Assembly: GCA_027325115.1 (NCBI GenBank) | Contig: DAHWFG010000080.1 | Location: 1 to 9,030 of the forward strand | Source of the DNA: JAKBCQ01 sp021807585 | GTDB lineage: Bacteria > Planctomycetota > Planctomycetia > Isosphaerales > Isosphaeraceae | Direction: 5' to 3' | DNA length: 9,030 nucleotides | Shown: piece by piece, positions 1 through 7,038 of the stretch | Position numbering within the stretch: the first letter of the stretch is position 1 | How the letters are laid out: each line of letters opens with the position of its first letter | Position numbers and translations under genes: made by a program | Notes under the pieces: model-generated | The model's database searches: none | Seen by the model: only the letters and a program-made list of their open reading frames with translations | What the model was told of the DNA's origin: nothing

Positions 1-51
1 ACCTGCCGGAGATACGTTCTCTTGACCCAAACCAAACCTGAGGACGACGCG

Positions 52-71
52 GGGCGGTGAAACTCCCGCCC
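52..71. repeat. GC-rich hairpin (6-bp stem)
   Basis: GGGCGG at 52-57 pairs with CCGCCC at 66-71 around an 8-base loop. No T-tract follows on either strand, so it is not a canonical intrinsic terminator. It could be the end structure of a transcript entering from outside the window. Function unknown. Confidence 0.3.
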
Positions 72-399
72 GAGAGAGTATCAATCGCTTGGTGAATCGA
101 AAAGGTCCGAATCACGTCGATCGGTCTAAATTCGATACGGCGACGACCGCTTATTCGGTTTGCAAGACCCGTTTTCCATTTTTCTCGATTCGTTTACAAA
201 GAGGTTCGGGAGCCGTGAAATCGCTTAATCATAATGAAACTTTAAACATAATATTATTATAATATCTAACTATGATTGAGCGTAAGATTCTTATTGATGG
301 ACCTCGCTACGGTCCTCGATCGAATTAATCGGAGGGGTCGTTGCCGGCGATCCGTCGGCGGTTCTCGCGGTGCGCTCAGGACACGTGGATCGATCCTCT

Positions 400-421
400 C
401 CAAGCGTCGCCGACGCTTTGG
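400..421. repeat. Strong hairpin upstream of the operon promoter
   Basis: AAGCGTC (402-408) and GACGCTT (412-418) form a perfect 7-bp stem around a 3-base loop. Two more C-G pairs follow beyond a single bulged T at 419 (CC 400-401 with GG 420-421). It lies about 40 bases upstream of the predicted -35 box at 461 and has no T-tract on either side. It could be a transcription barrier or a protein-binding element; the role is unknown. Confidence 0.35.
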
Positions 422-444
422 GCCGCGATGACCTTCCTGTTGGA

Positions 445-456
445 ATTCTACAGAAT
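445..456. promoter_or_regulatory. Candidate operator palindrome next to the -35 box
   Basis: ATTCT (445-449) and AGAAT (452-456) are perfect inverted half-sites separated by AC. The palindrome ends four bases before the -35 hexamer at 461. GntR-family regulators commonly bind short inverted repeats at their own promoters, so autoregulation is a reasonable guess. The sequence does not match the commonly cited FadR-subfamily pattern of TnGTnnnACnA, so this is weak inference. Confidence 0.22.
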
Positions 457-460
457 CTCT

Positions 461-490
461 TTGACTTGCCGACGCATCGCCCGATAGAAT
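461..490 (+). promoter_or_regulatory. Sigma70-type promoter for the gntR-led operon
   Basis: TTGACT at 461-466 (five of six to TTGACA) is followed by an 18-base spacer and TAGAAT at 485-490 (five of six to TATAAT). Transcription would start near 497, giving a 5' leader of about 170 bases before the gntR start at 666. It is the best-matching rightward promoter in the upstream region. An AT-rich alternative with TATAAT at 258-263 lacks a convincing -35 box. Confidence 0.5.
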
Positions 491-665
491 GCCCTGTAGG
501 ACGGGATTAATATGGGCGCGTGATTCGCGTCGCTTTCGATCCGATATAGGCCGCTTTCCTCGAAGAATCACTCCGCTTCGTCATTCCGTGGAATCCGAAC
601 ACCCCCGTTCGCGACGTCGGATTTAAGGAACACCGGAACACTCGAATTAGGAGCGATCAAACGCG

Positions 666-1439
666 ATGGAGACCATTCTGAAAAGCTCCCTGATGAAACA
701 GGCCGAGGCGCCGATTCAGGCCGATCATGGGCTTCGCAGGCAGGCGATCGTCTCCTCGATATTGGCGGACGTCTTTCATGGACGGCTGAAGCCCGGCCAG
801 CGGCTCGTCACCCGCGAACTCGCCGATCGCTTTGGGGTGAGTCACACGCCGATTCGAGAGGCTTTGATCGCGGTCGCGGCGATGGGTTTGATCGATCTTA
901 ACCCCAACCGCGGCGCGGTCGTGCGCGAGGTGACGGCGCGCGACGTTCGAGAGGTTTGCCAGGTGCGGAGGGCGCTCGAATGTGAGGCGGTCCGGGGAGC
1001 GTGCGGACGGATCGATTCTGATCGCCTAGGCGCTCTTGAAATCGATCTCAGGAGTCAAATCGACGTGAACGACGCCGAGCCCCCCGACCGGATCGATCGG
1101 GCGCGCGAACTCGACAGCAGGCTCCACGATCTGATCGCGCGGTCGTGCGGCAACGCGTTTTTGGCGCACGAGATCAATCGACTGAAGATCCTTTTTCGCG
1201 CGTTCCGCGATTTGTCGTGGGATCGCGATCTCGACCTGATCCGACATCGCATCGCCGAAGAATCACGCGAGCATCTCGCGATCGTCGAGTCGCTCGTCGC
1301 CGGAGATCGCGCCGCGGCGGCCCGCGCGATGTCGCGTCACGTCATGTCGGGCGTCAGGTATTGGAGCTTGGCGATCAAGCGACGCCCGGCGGCTAAAAAT
1401 CGAGGCGTCGCGATCGCCAAAGAGAACCAGACATCATGA
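666..1439 (+). CDS. GntR-family transcriptional regulator, FadR/FCD subfamily
   Basis: A 257-residue cytoplasmic DNA-binding regulator. Residues about 25-90 form the GntR winged helix-turn-helix. Visible family features are the stretch LKPGQRLVTRELADRFGVS (41-59), the recognition-helix pattern TPIREAL (61-67) and the wing NRGAVV (81-86). Residues about 95-235 match the all-helical FCD ligand domain. Asp150, His154, His203 and His225 sit where this family places its metal/ligand-binding residues, in the contexts ELDSRLH, SREHLAIV and MSRHV. Length is normal for the family. The ATG at 666 follows AGGAG at 649-653 with a rather long 12-base spacer; an in-frame ATG at 693 has no ribosome-binding site. 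The stop codon shares ATGA with a possible start of the downstream gene (1436). FCD regulators generally sense carboxylates or sugar acids, but the ligand cannot be predicted here. It probably controls the two exported-protein genes that follow. Confidence 0.9.
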   Translation: METILKSSLMKQAEAPIQADHGLRRQAIVSSILADVFHGRLKPGQRLVTRELADRFGVSHTPIREALIAVAAMGLIDLNPNRGAVVREVTARDVREVCQVRRALECEAVRGACGRIDSDRLGALEIDLRSQIDVNDAEPPDRIDRARELDSRLHDLIARSCGNAFLAHEINRLKILFRAFRDLSWDRDLDLIRHRIAEESREHLAIVESLVAGDRAAAARAMSRHVMSGVRYWSLAIKRRPAAKNRGVAIAKENQTS

Positions 1440-1487
1440 TATCTATAACTTATTTTCGGGTCGGACTCGTTCCGCTTTCTCGACGAC

Positions 1488-1491
1488 GAGG
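1488..1491 (+). promoter_or_regulatory. Ribosome-binding site deciding the start at 1499
   Basis: GAGG at 1488-1491 stands seven bases before the ATG at 1499. That start opens a proper Sec signal peptide, whereas the upstream in-frame ATG at 1436 would place 21 charged and mixed residues before it. This favours 1499 as the true start. Confidence 0.55.
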
Positions 1492-1498
1492 ATCTTGT

Positions 1499-4400
1499 AT
1501 GAATCGTCTTTTGATCGCCGCGGTTTTTGTTTTCACGGCTCGATTCGCGGTCGCGGCCGACGCGGGGTCGCTCTCGTACAATCGCGACGTTCGCCCGATC
1601 TTACAAGAACATTGTTTCACGTGTCACGGTCCCGATAGCGCGGCGAGGAAAGCCGAGCTGCGGCTCGATCGCCGCGACGACGCGATCAAGGCCGGAGCGA
1701 TCGACGTAACCGACGCCGACCAGAGCGAAATGCTCGTCAGAATCCTCTCGGACGATCCCGACGAGGTCATGCCGCCGCCGAAAACCAAAAAGAAATTGTC
1801 GGCTCATGATAAAGATGTGATTCGCCGTTGGATCGCGGCGGGCGCGGCTTACGAACCGCATTGGTCGTTCATTCCGCCAAAACGCCCCGCGCTTCCGCAC
1901 GTGAAGAACGATTTATGGGTGAAAACCCCGATCGATCGCTTCATTCTGGAAAAGCTCGAGGCCGCGGGGCTAAACCCCGCGCCCGAGGCTGATCGTCGCA
2001 CGCTGGCGCGGCGGCTCGCGCTCGATCTCACGGGCCTTCCTCCCGCGGTCGAAGACGTCGAACGATTTGTGAACGACGCCGCGCCGAACGCTTATGAGAA
2101 ACTCGTCGATCGGCTGCTCGCGTCTCCCCGTTGGGGCGAACACCGCGGCCGATATTGGCTCGACGCGGCGCGCTACGCCGACACCCACGGCATCCACTTC
2201 GATAATTTCCGTGAAATGTGGTCGTATCGCGATCGCATTTTCGCGTCTTTTAATCAGAACATGCCGTTTAATCAATTCACCGTCGAACAGCTTGCGGGCG
2301 ATTTGATCCCGAACGCGACTCTCGAACAGAAGATCTCGTCGGGGTTTAATCGGTGCAACATCACCACCAACGAGGGGGGCGCGATCGACGAGGAATACCG
2401 CGTTCTTTACGACCGCGACCGCGCCGAGACGACCGCGCAGGTTTGGCTGGGGATGACCGCGGGATGCGCCGTGTGCCACGATCATAAATATGATCCGCTT
2501 TCGCAACGCGAGTTTTATTCGTTCGCGGCGTACTTTAACAACACGACGCAAAACGCGATGGACGGCAACATCAAAGACACGCCGCCGATCCTGTTCGTGC
2601 CCAAGCCCGAGGATCGGCCGCGGTGGGATTCGATCGACGGCGAGATCGCCGCGGCGAAGGCGAAGGTGATCGAGCGGAAAATGGCGGCTCGAGCCGAATT
2701 CGATCGCTGGCTCGCGGCGCTCAAACCGAACGAATTTCCCGCCAAGATTCCGACCGATTCGCTCGCGTTCCACGCTCCTCTTTCCGAGGGGAACGGCGGC
2801 CAATTGAAAATCGAAGTCGAAGGCAAGCCGCGCACGCTCGATCTCTCGGCGGGAACGAAGTGGAAGCCGGGCAAAATCGCCGATCAAGCCTTTGTCGCGA
2901 GTCCGGGGGTTGAGGTCGCGATCGCCGAGCCTGGGGATTTTGATACGAATCAACCGTTTTCGCACGGCGTTTGGATTCAGATCCCCAAACGTGAAATAAC
3001 GGGCAGCGCTTATGCGCGAATGGACGAGCGCGACGATCACCGCGGCTGGGATTTGTGGATCGAGAACGGCCGAGTCGCCACGCATATCATTCACAAATGG
3101 CCCGATAAGGCTTTGAAGGTGATCGCTCGCGAGCCGCTCAAGCCCGGCGAGTGGACGCATGTCCTTGTCGTATACGACGGATCGGCGAAGGCCGAGGGGG
3201 TGAAGATCTATTACAACGGCGAATCGAAAGCCGTCGAATATCCCGTGAACGCGCTTTCCGAGACGACTCGCACCAAAACGCCGTTCAAGCTGGCGCAACG
3301 AAGCGAGGGTTCGCGGCTCGACGACATCGCGCTGCAGGATTTAAGAATTTACGGTCGAGCGCTCAACGCCGCCGAGATCCAGGCGATCGCGCGCACGTCG
3401 ATCGTTCAGGCGATCGCGGCCAAACCCGTCGACAAACGAACCGATTCCGAGAGGAACGACCTGTTCGCGTGGTGGCTGGCGACGCTCGACGATTCTTACA
3501 AGTCGGCCGATCGACGCGTGAACGAACTGACGCATGAACGGAGCGAAATCGAATCACGCGGCACGAAAGCTCATGTGATGAATGAACGAAACGAACCCGC
3601 GTCGGCGTACGTGCTTTATCGCGGCGAATACGACAAGCGTCGCGACAAGGTCGAGCCCGGCGTTCCCGCGATTCTGCCTCCGATGCCGGCGGATTATCCC
3701 AAGAATCGGCTCGGGCTGGCGCGCTGGCTCGTATCCAATGAACATCCGCTTACGGCCCGCGTGACGGTGAATCGATTTTGGCAAGAGCTTTTCGGTTCGG
3801 GGATCGTGCGCACGACGGGAGATTTCGGGATCACGGGCGAGGCGCCTTCGCATCCCGAGCTGCTCGATTATCTCGCGGTCGATTTCCGCGAATCGGGATG
3901 GGACGTCAAGCGATTTTATAAGTTGATGGTGATGTCGGCGACTTATCGCCAGTCGGCCGCGGCGACCGCGGCGAAGATCGAGAAGGATCCGGCGAATCGG
4001 CTGCTTTCGCGCGGGCCTCGGTTCCGGATGGACGCCGAGATGATCCGCGATTACGCGCTCGACGTGAGCGGGCTTTTGAGCGCCAAGATCGGCGGTCCGA
4101 GCGTCCGTCCGTATCAGCCCGAAGGCGTTTGGGAGGCGGTGGCGATGCCCGAGAGCAACACCCGGAATTATCGCCGCGATCACGGCGAAAGCCTGTATCG
4201 ACGCAGCGTTTACACCCTATGGAAACGCGCAGCGCCTCCGGCTTCGATGGACGTTTTCAACGCCCCCAGCCGCGAGGTTTGCACCGTTCGCAGGGAACGT
4301 ACCGACACGCCGCTCCAGGCGCTCGTCACCTTGAACGACGAGCAATATATCGAGGCGGCCCGCAATCTGGCGCAAATCGCCCTCAAGCAAGCCGGGGCGA

Positions 4401-4651
4401 CGAACGAAGCGAAACTTGATATGATCACGCGGCGGCTCTTGGCGCGATCGTTCTCGGCCGAGGAAAACCGGATCGCGATCGCGTCTCTTGAACAGATTCT
4501 TATGCATTACAAGAATCATATCGATGACGCGAAAAAACTGCTTGAAACGGGAGAATCCCCCCGCGACGGTTCGCTCGATCCCGTCGAGCACGCGGCGTGG
4601 ACGATGCTTTGCAACGAACTGATGAACCTCGACGAGGTTTTGAACAAGTAA
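1499..4651 (+). CDS. Secreted PSCyt1/DUF1549/LamG/DUF1553 protein (planctomycete cytochrome-like)
   Basis: About 1050 residues from the ATG at 1499; an in-frame ATG at 1436 would add 21 residues and overlap gntR by four bases. Residues 1-19 form a Sec signal peptide (MNRLLIAAVFVF core, cleavage after AVA). Next is a PSCyt1 cytochrome-c-like domain with a CxxCH haem motif (Cys39, Cys42, His43; context HCFTCHG) and the conserved MPPP segment near residue 91. DUF1549 (PSCyt2) spans about 144-350, from PIDRFILEKL, and contains a second CxxCH (Cys323, Cys326, His327; context CAVCHDHKYDP). A LamG/concanavalin-like domain covers about 420-635 (HAPLSEGNGG to DLRIYGRALNAAEI). DUF1553 (PSD1) covers about 730-965, with YPKNRLGLARWLVS and ending TDTPLQALVTLND. 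The protein should act outside the cytoplasm, possibly in electron transfer coupled to carbohydrate handling; its biochemical role is not established. Partner genes of this family are typically DUF1501 proteins, as seen immediately downstream. Confidence 0.93.
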   Translation: MNRLLIAAVFVFTARFAVAADAGSLSYNRDVRPILQEHCFTCHGPDSAARKAELRLDRRDDAIKAGAIDVTDADQSEMLVRILSDDPDEVMPPPKTKKKLSAHDKDVIRRWIAAGAAYEPHWSFIPPKRPALPHVKNDLWVKTPIDRFILEKLEAAGLNPAPEADRRTLARRLALDLTGLPPAVEDVERFVNDAAPNAYEKLVDRLLASPRWGEHRGRYWLDAARYADTHGIHFDNFREMWSYRDRIFASFNQNMPFNQFTVEQLAGDLIPNATLEQKISSGFNRCNITTNEGGAIDEEYRVLYDRDRAETTAQVWLGMTAGCAVCHDHKYDPLSQREFYSFAAYFNNTTQNAMDGNIKDTPPILFVPKPEDRPRWDSIDGEIAAAKAKVIERKMAARAEFDRWLAALKPNEFPAKIPTDSLAFHAPLSEGNGGQLKIEVEGKPRTLDLSAGTKWKPGKIADQAFVASPGVEVAIAEPGDFDTNQPFSHGVWIQIPKREITGSAYARMDERDDHRGWDLWIENGRVATHIIHKWPDKALKVIAREPLKPGEWTHVLVVYDGSAKAEGVKIYYNGESKAVEYPVNALSETTRTKTPFKLAQRSEGSRLDDIALQDLRIYGRALNAAEIQAIARTSIVQAIAAKPVDKRTDSERNDLFAWWLATLDDSYKSADRRVNELTHERSEIESRGTKAHVMNERNEPASAYVLYRGEYDKRRDKVEPGVPAILPPMPADYPKNRLGLARWLVSNEHPLTARVTVNRFWQELFGSGIVRTTGDFGITGEAPSHPELLDYLAVDFRESGWDVKRFYKLMVMSATYRQSAAATAAKIEKDPANRLLSRGPRFRMDAEMIRDYALDVSGLLSAKIGGPSVRPYQPEGVWEAVAMPESNTRNYRRDHGESLYRRSVYTLWKRAAPPASMDVFNAPSREVCTVRRERTDTPLQALVTLNDEQYIEAARNLAQIALKQAGATNEAKLDMITRRLLARSFSAEENRIAIASLEQILMHYKNHIDDAKKLLETGESPRDGSLDPVEHAAWTMLCNELMNLDEVLNK

Positions 4652-4692
4652 CGTGACGCGATCCGGCGAAGATCAATCTTTTATTGGAAATC

Positions 4693-4696
4693 GAGG
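4693..4696 (+). promoter_or_regulatory. Ribosome-binding site deciding the start at 4704
   Basis: GAGG at 4693-4696 lies seven bases before the ATG at 4704, the same sequence and spacing as for the upstream gene. An in-frame GTG at 4653, almost on the previous stop codon, would add 17 residues in front of the Tat signal and is less likely. Confidence 0.55.
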
Positions 4697-4703
4697 CGGC
4701 GCC

Positions 4704-6164
4704 ATGAATCCTTTCGAGGAATACGTTCGGTACGAGACGCGTCGGCAGTTCTTCGGCAGGACCGCGGGGGTCGCGGGAACCGCGGCGCTCGCGACTCTGT
4801 TCGGTCGCGATATTCTCGGCGGAAAGCCTTCGAGGGCCGAGTCGATCCCCGCTCCGGCGCTTCATTTCCCCCCCAAGGCGAAGCATGTTATTTATCTGCA
4901 TATGGTGGGCGGACCGCCGCAGATGGACCTGTACGATTACAAGCCGAAGATGAACGATTGGTACGATAAAGATCTTCCCGATTCGGTCCGGCAGGGGCAA
5001 CGGCTGACGACGATGACGTCGGGTCAAAAACGATTTCCAATCGCGCCATCCAGATATAAGTTCAACCAACACGGGAAAAGCGGCATGTGGGTGAGCGAGC
5101 TTCTTCCTCACACTGCGAAGATGGTCGACGACCTTTGTTTCGTGCGCAGCCTGCAAACCGAGGCGATCAATCACGAGCCCGCGATCACCTACATGCAAAC
5201 GGGTAATCAAGTGACGGGTCGTCCCTGTTTGGGCGCGTGGGTTTCGTACGGTTTGGGATCGATCAACGACAACTTGCCGACGTTCGTCGTTCTGGTCGCC
5301 AAACCGTCGAACACCGAGCAGATTCAGGCGATCTCGGCGCGGCTTTGGTCGGCGGGATATCTTCCTGGAACGCACGCGGGGGTATCGTTCCGATCGGGGG
5401 GCGACCCGATTCTTTATATCAACAATCCCTCTGGAGTTTCGACCGACGTCCGTCGGAATACGCTCGACGGGCTGAAGGCGCTCAATGAAATCAATTATAA
5501 ATCGATCGGCGATCCCGAAACGCACACGCGGATCCAGCAATACGAACTTGCTTTTCGCATGCAGGCGAGCGTTCCCGAGCTGACGAACGTCGCGGGGGAG
5601 CCCGAATCGACTTACAAGCTTTACGGCGACGAGGCGCGCAAGCCGGGGACGTTCGCGCATTCGGTTCTGCTCGCTCGCAGGCTCGTCGAGCGCGGCGTTC
5701 GATTCATTCAGATTTATCACAACAACTGGGATACGCATTCGAACGTCGCGGGTCGGCTTCCCAGCCAGTGCAAGGATGTTGATCAACCGTGTTATGGATT
5801 GATCCAGGATCTGAAAAGCCGGGGGCTTTACGACGAAACGCTGGTGATTTGGGGAGGCGAATTCGGCAGGACGATTTATTCGCAAGGGGGGCTTTCGCAC
5901 GAGAATTACGGTCGCGATCATCATCCCCGGTGTTACACGGTTTGGCTCGCGGGAGGGGGATCGAAATCGGGTCATATTCACGGAGAAACGTGCGATTTCT
6001 CGTACAATGTTGTGAAGGATCCCGTGCACATTCATAATTTCCACGCGACGATGTTGCGGCTGCTCGGCTTCGACAACGAACGGTTCACTTACCGTTATCA
6101 GGGGCTCGATCAAAAGCTGACGGGAGTCGAGCCCGCCAAGGTGATCCAAGAGATGATGGCATAA
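4704..6164 (+). CDS. DUF1501 family protein with Tat signal
   Basis: A 486-residue protein from the ATG at 4704. It starts with the usual DUF1501 N-terminus: a short lead, then a twin-arginine segment TRRQFFGR (about 12-19) and the hydrophobic stretch TAGVAGTAALATLF. This indicates Tat export in a folded, probably metal-loaded state. The body carries hallmarks of the family, which has an alkaline-phosphatase/sulfatase-like fold: GGPPQMD (69-75), NNWDTH (340-345), GGEFGRT (384-390), GRDHHP (403-408) and HIHNFHAT (442-449). The Asp and His residues in these motifs are the likely metal ligands. Length is normal. The gene lies 52 bases after the PSCyt1/DUF1553 gene and is almost certainly co-transcribed with it; the two families occur as neighbours throughout planctomycetes. 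A hydrolytic role on sulfated or phosphorylated substrates is often suggested but unproven. The T-tract hairpin at 6194-6212 probably ends the transcript. Confidence 0.93.
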   Translation: MNPFEEYVRYETRRQFFGRTAGVAGTAALATLFGRDILGGKPSRAESIPAPALHFPPKAKHVIYLHMVGGPPQMDLYDYKPKMNDWYDKDLPDSVRQGQRLTTMTSGQKRFPIAPSRYKFNQHGKSGMWVSELLPHTAKMVDDLCFVRSLQTEAINHEPAITYMQTGNQVTGRPCLGAWVSYGLGSINDNLPTFVVLVAKPSNTEQIQAISARLWSAGYLPGTHAGVSFRSGGDPILYINNPSGVSTDVRRNTLDGLKALNEINYKSIGDPETHTRIQQYELAFRMQASVPELTNVAGEPESTYKLYGDEARKPGTFAHSVLLARRLVERGVRFIQIYHNNWDTHSNVAGRLPSQCKDVDQPCYGLIQDLKSRGLYDETLVIWGGEFGRTIYSQGGLSHENYGRDHHPRCYTVWLAGGGSKSGHIHGETCDFSYNVVKDPVHIHNFHATMLRLLGFDNERFTYRYQGLDQKLTGVEPAKVIQEMMA

Positions 6165-6193
6165 TTATCTATCTAACAAAAGGATCGTCGCGG

Positions 6194-6212
6194 ACTCGAA
6201 CGCGAGTTTTTT
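6194..6212 (+). terminator. Putative intrinsic terminator after the DUF1501 gene
   Basis: ACTCG (6194-6198) pairs with CGAGT (6203-6207) around the tetraloop AACG, and a run of six T begins at 6207. The stem is only 5 bp, so strength is uncertain, but its position 30 bases after the stop of the last gene in the rightward operon fits well. Confidence 0.5.
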
Positions 6213-6839
6213 GAATTCGATCGCCACGGCGCTCCAGAACGCGGTTATTGAGAAGGAGGAACGACTCGACGAGATCTTGGCGGAAGCGCCCGATTCGCCG
6301 GACCGCACTCCAGAAAGAGCTTCTTTTGAAGAGTCGCGAGAGCATCTCGTCGGCGCGATCGAGGTGCGGGTGACGTCCGGATTACGGAACCTTGAAGATC
6401 GGCCGGTCGTCGACGGGCGTCGTTTGGCGACCTCTCAGGCGCCGAGGAGCGCCGAGAGTGGCCAATCTCAGTCTCGTCTCATGACGTGACATTGTGAGCA
6501 TGTTGAAGATATTGGGTTTTCGAGGATCTTTCTCGGGCGTCAAACTTCAATGGAAGCGACGCGGCGATCTTCAACTGACGATTCCCAAACCCCACCCGGG
6601 TGATATCGATACCGGCCTGGATTCGCCGAATCCTGCGTCAATTCGGAGTCGCCGTGGGCTAAGGGATCCATGTATAGCTCTCTTTGATGTCAATCACTAC
6701 CGGCATAGTCGCTTCAGAATTAAAATATTGAAATGAATATAACTCCGACATTATGCTTATCGATTCTAAAGACACATGTAGTTTTTCATAATAATCACAA
6801 TTTGTTCTCGCGATCGACTTCTCACGTATGCAACATCAG

Positions 6840-6871
6840 AATCAAGTAATTATTAGTATACCTACTTGATT
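6840..6871. repeat. Perfect 9-bp inverted repeat in AT-rich DNA
   Basis: AATCAAGTA (6840-6848) and TACTTGATT (6863-6871) are exact inverted copies separated by a 14-base AT-rich spacer. This could be a regulator operator, a DNA cruciform or an RNA hairpin. No T-tract follows on either strand. Function unknown. Confidence 0.5.
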
Positions 6872-6891
6872 AATTAAAGCTTGACATCATG

Positions 6892-6936
6892 CGCATCGGC
6901 CTCGTATCGAAAAGGAATCGTATCGGGGCCGACGCG
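6892..6936. repeat. Long-loop inverted repeat enclosing a direct repeat
   Basis: CGCATCGGCC (6892-6901) pairs with GGCCGACGCG (6927-6936) in nine of ten positions. The 25-base loop holds two copies of CGTATCG (6903-6909 and 6919-6925) with starts 16 bases apart. It lies 20 bases after the preceding inverted repeat. The compensated arms and internal duplication suggest a structured RNA or a protein-binding site, but no family is recognised. Confidence 0.4.
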
Positions 6937-7038
6937 TTTCGAATCACAATGAGATCACTAAGGATTGTTAGAGTCCGATCGACAAATACACGCATCTTGA
7001 TGATTATATCTCAAGAATATGACGAATCGTCAAAAAAA

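Larger units (their letters stand above)
1..665. other. Long non-coding leader region upstream of the gntR operon
   Basis: No convincing gene is visible here. The longest open frame, on the minus strand at 266-571, is very arginine-rich, matches no family I recognise and has no supporting context. The region holds a GC-rich hairpin near the left edge (52-71), an AT-rich tract (about 226-275) with a TATAAT hexamer at 258-263, several small hairpins and the likely operon promoter (461-490). A short frame ending with TGA at 39-41 might be the tail of a gene beyond the window, but too little is visible to say. Confidence 0.6.
6213..7038. other. Gene-poor stretch with weak ORFs and inverted repeats
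   Basis: No supported gene. A rightward frame at 6211-6489 would have to start with a TTG inside the terminator T-tract and lacks a ribosome-binding site. Its acidic, charged product (containing EKEERLDEILAEAP) matches nothing I recognise; it may be a gene remnant. A second frame at 6494-6736 starts with GTG, also without clear support. From about 6720 the DNA becomes AT-rich and contains inverted repeats at 6840-6871 and 6892-6936, with a TTGACA hexamer between them at 6881-6886 that lacks a good -10 box. The rest, up to the tRNA 3' end, shows nothing recognisable. Confidence 0.55.

Noticed and set aside
266..571. Minus-strand 101-codon frame in the upstream region
   Set aside because: Very arginine-rich, no ribosome-binding site or family match, and it overlaps the predicted promoter and hairpins of the gntR operon.
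1970..3298. A 442-codon minus-strand frame opposite the PSCyt1/DUF1549 gene
   Set aside because: Same reasoning: arginine-rich composition, no recognisable domain, complete overlap with a strong gene.
4500..6149. A 549-codon open frame on the minus strand opposite the DUF1501 gene
   Set aside because: It is arginine-rich, resembles no family and lies opposite a well-recognised gene. Long antisense frames follow naturally from the codon bias toward GAT, ATC, TCG and CGA, which read as sense codons on both strands.
6330..6350. EESREHL in the orphan ORF matching EESREHL of the GntR protein, suggesting a duplicated gntR fragment
   Set aside because: The identity covers only seven residues (three mismatches in 22 bases) and flanking sequence does not align in either direction; chance is sufficient.
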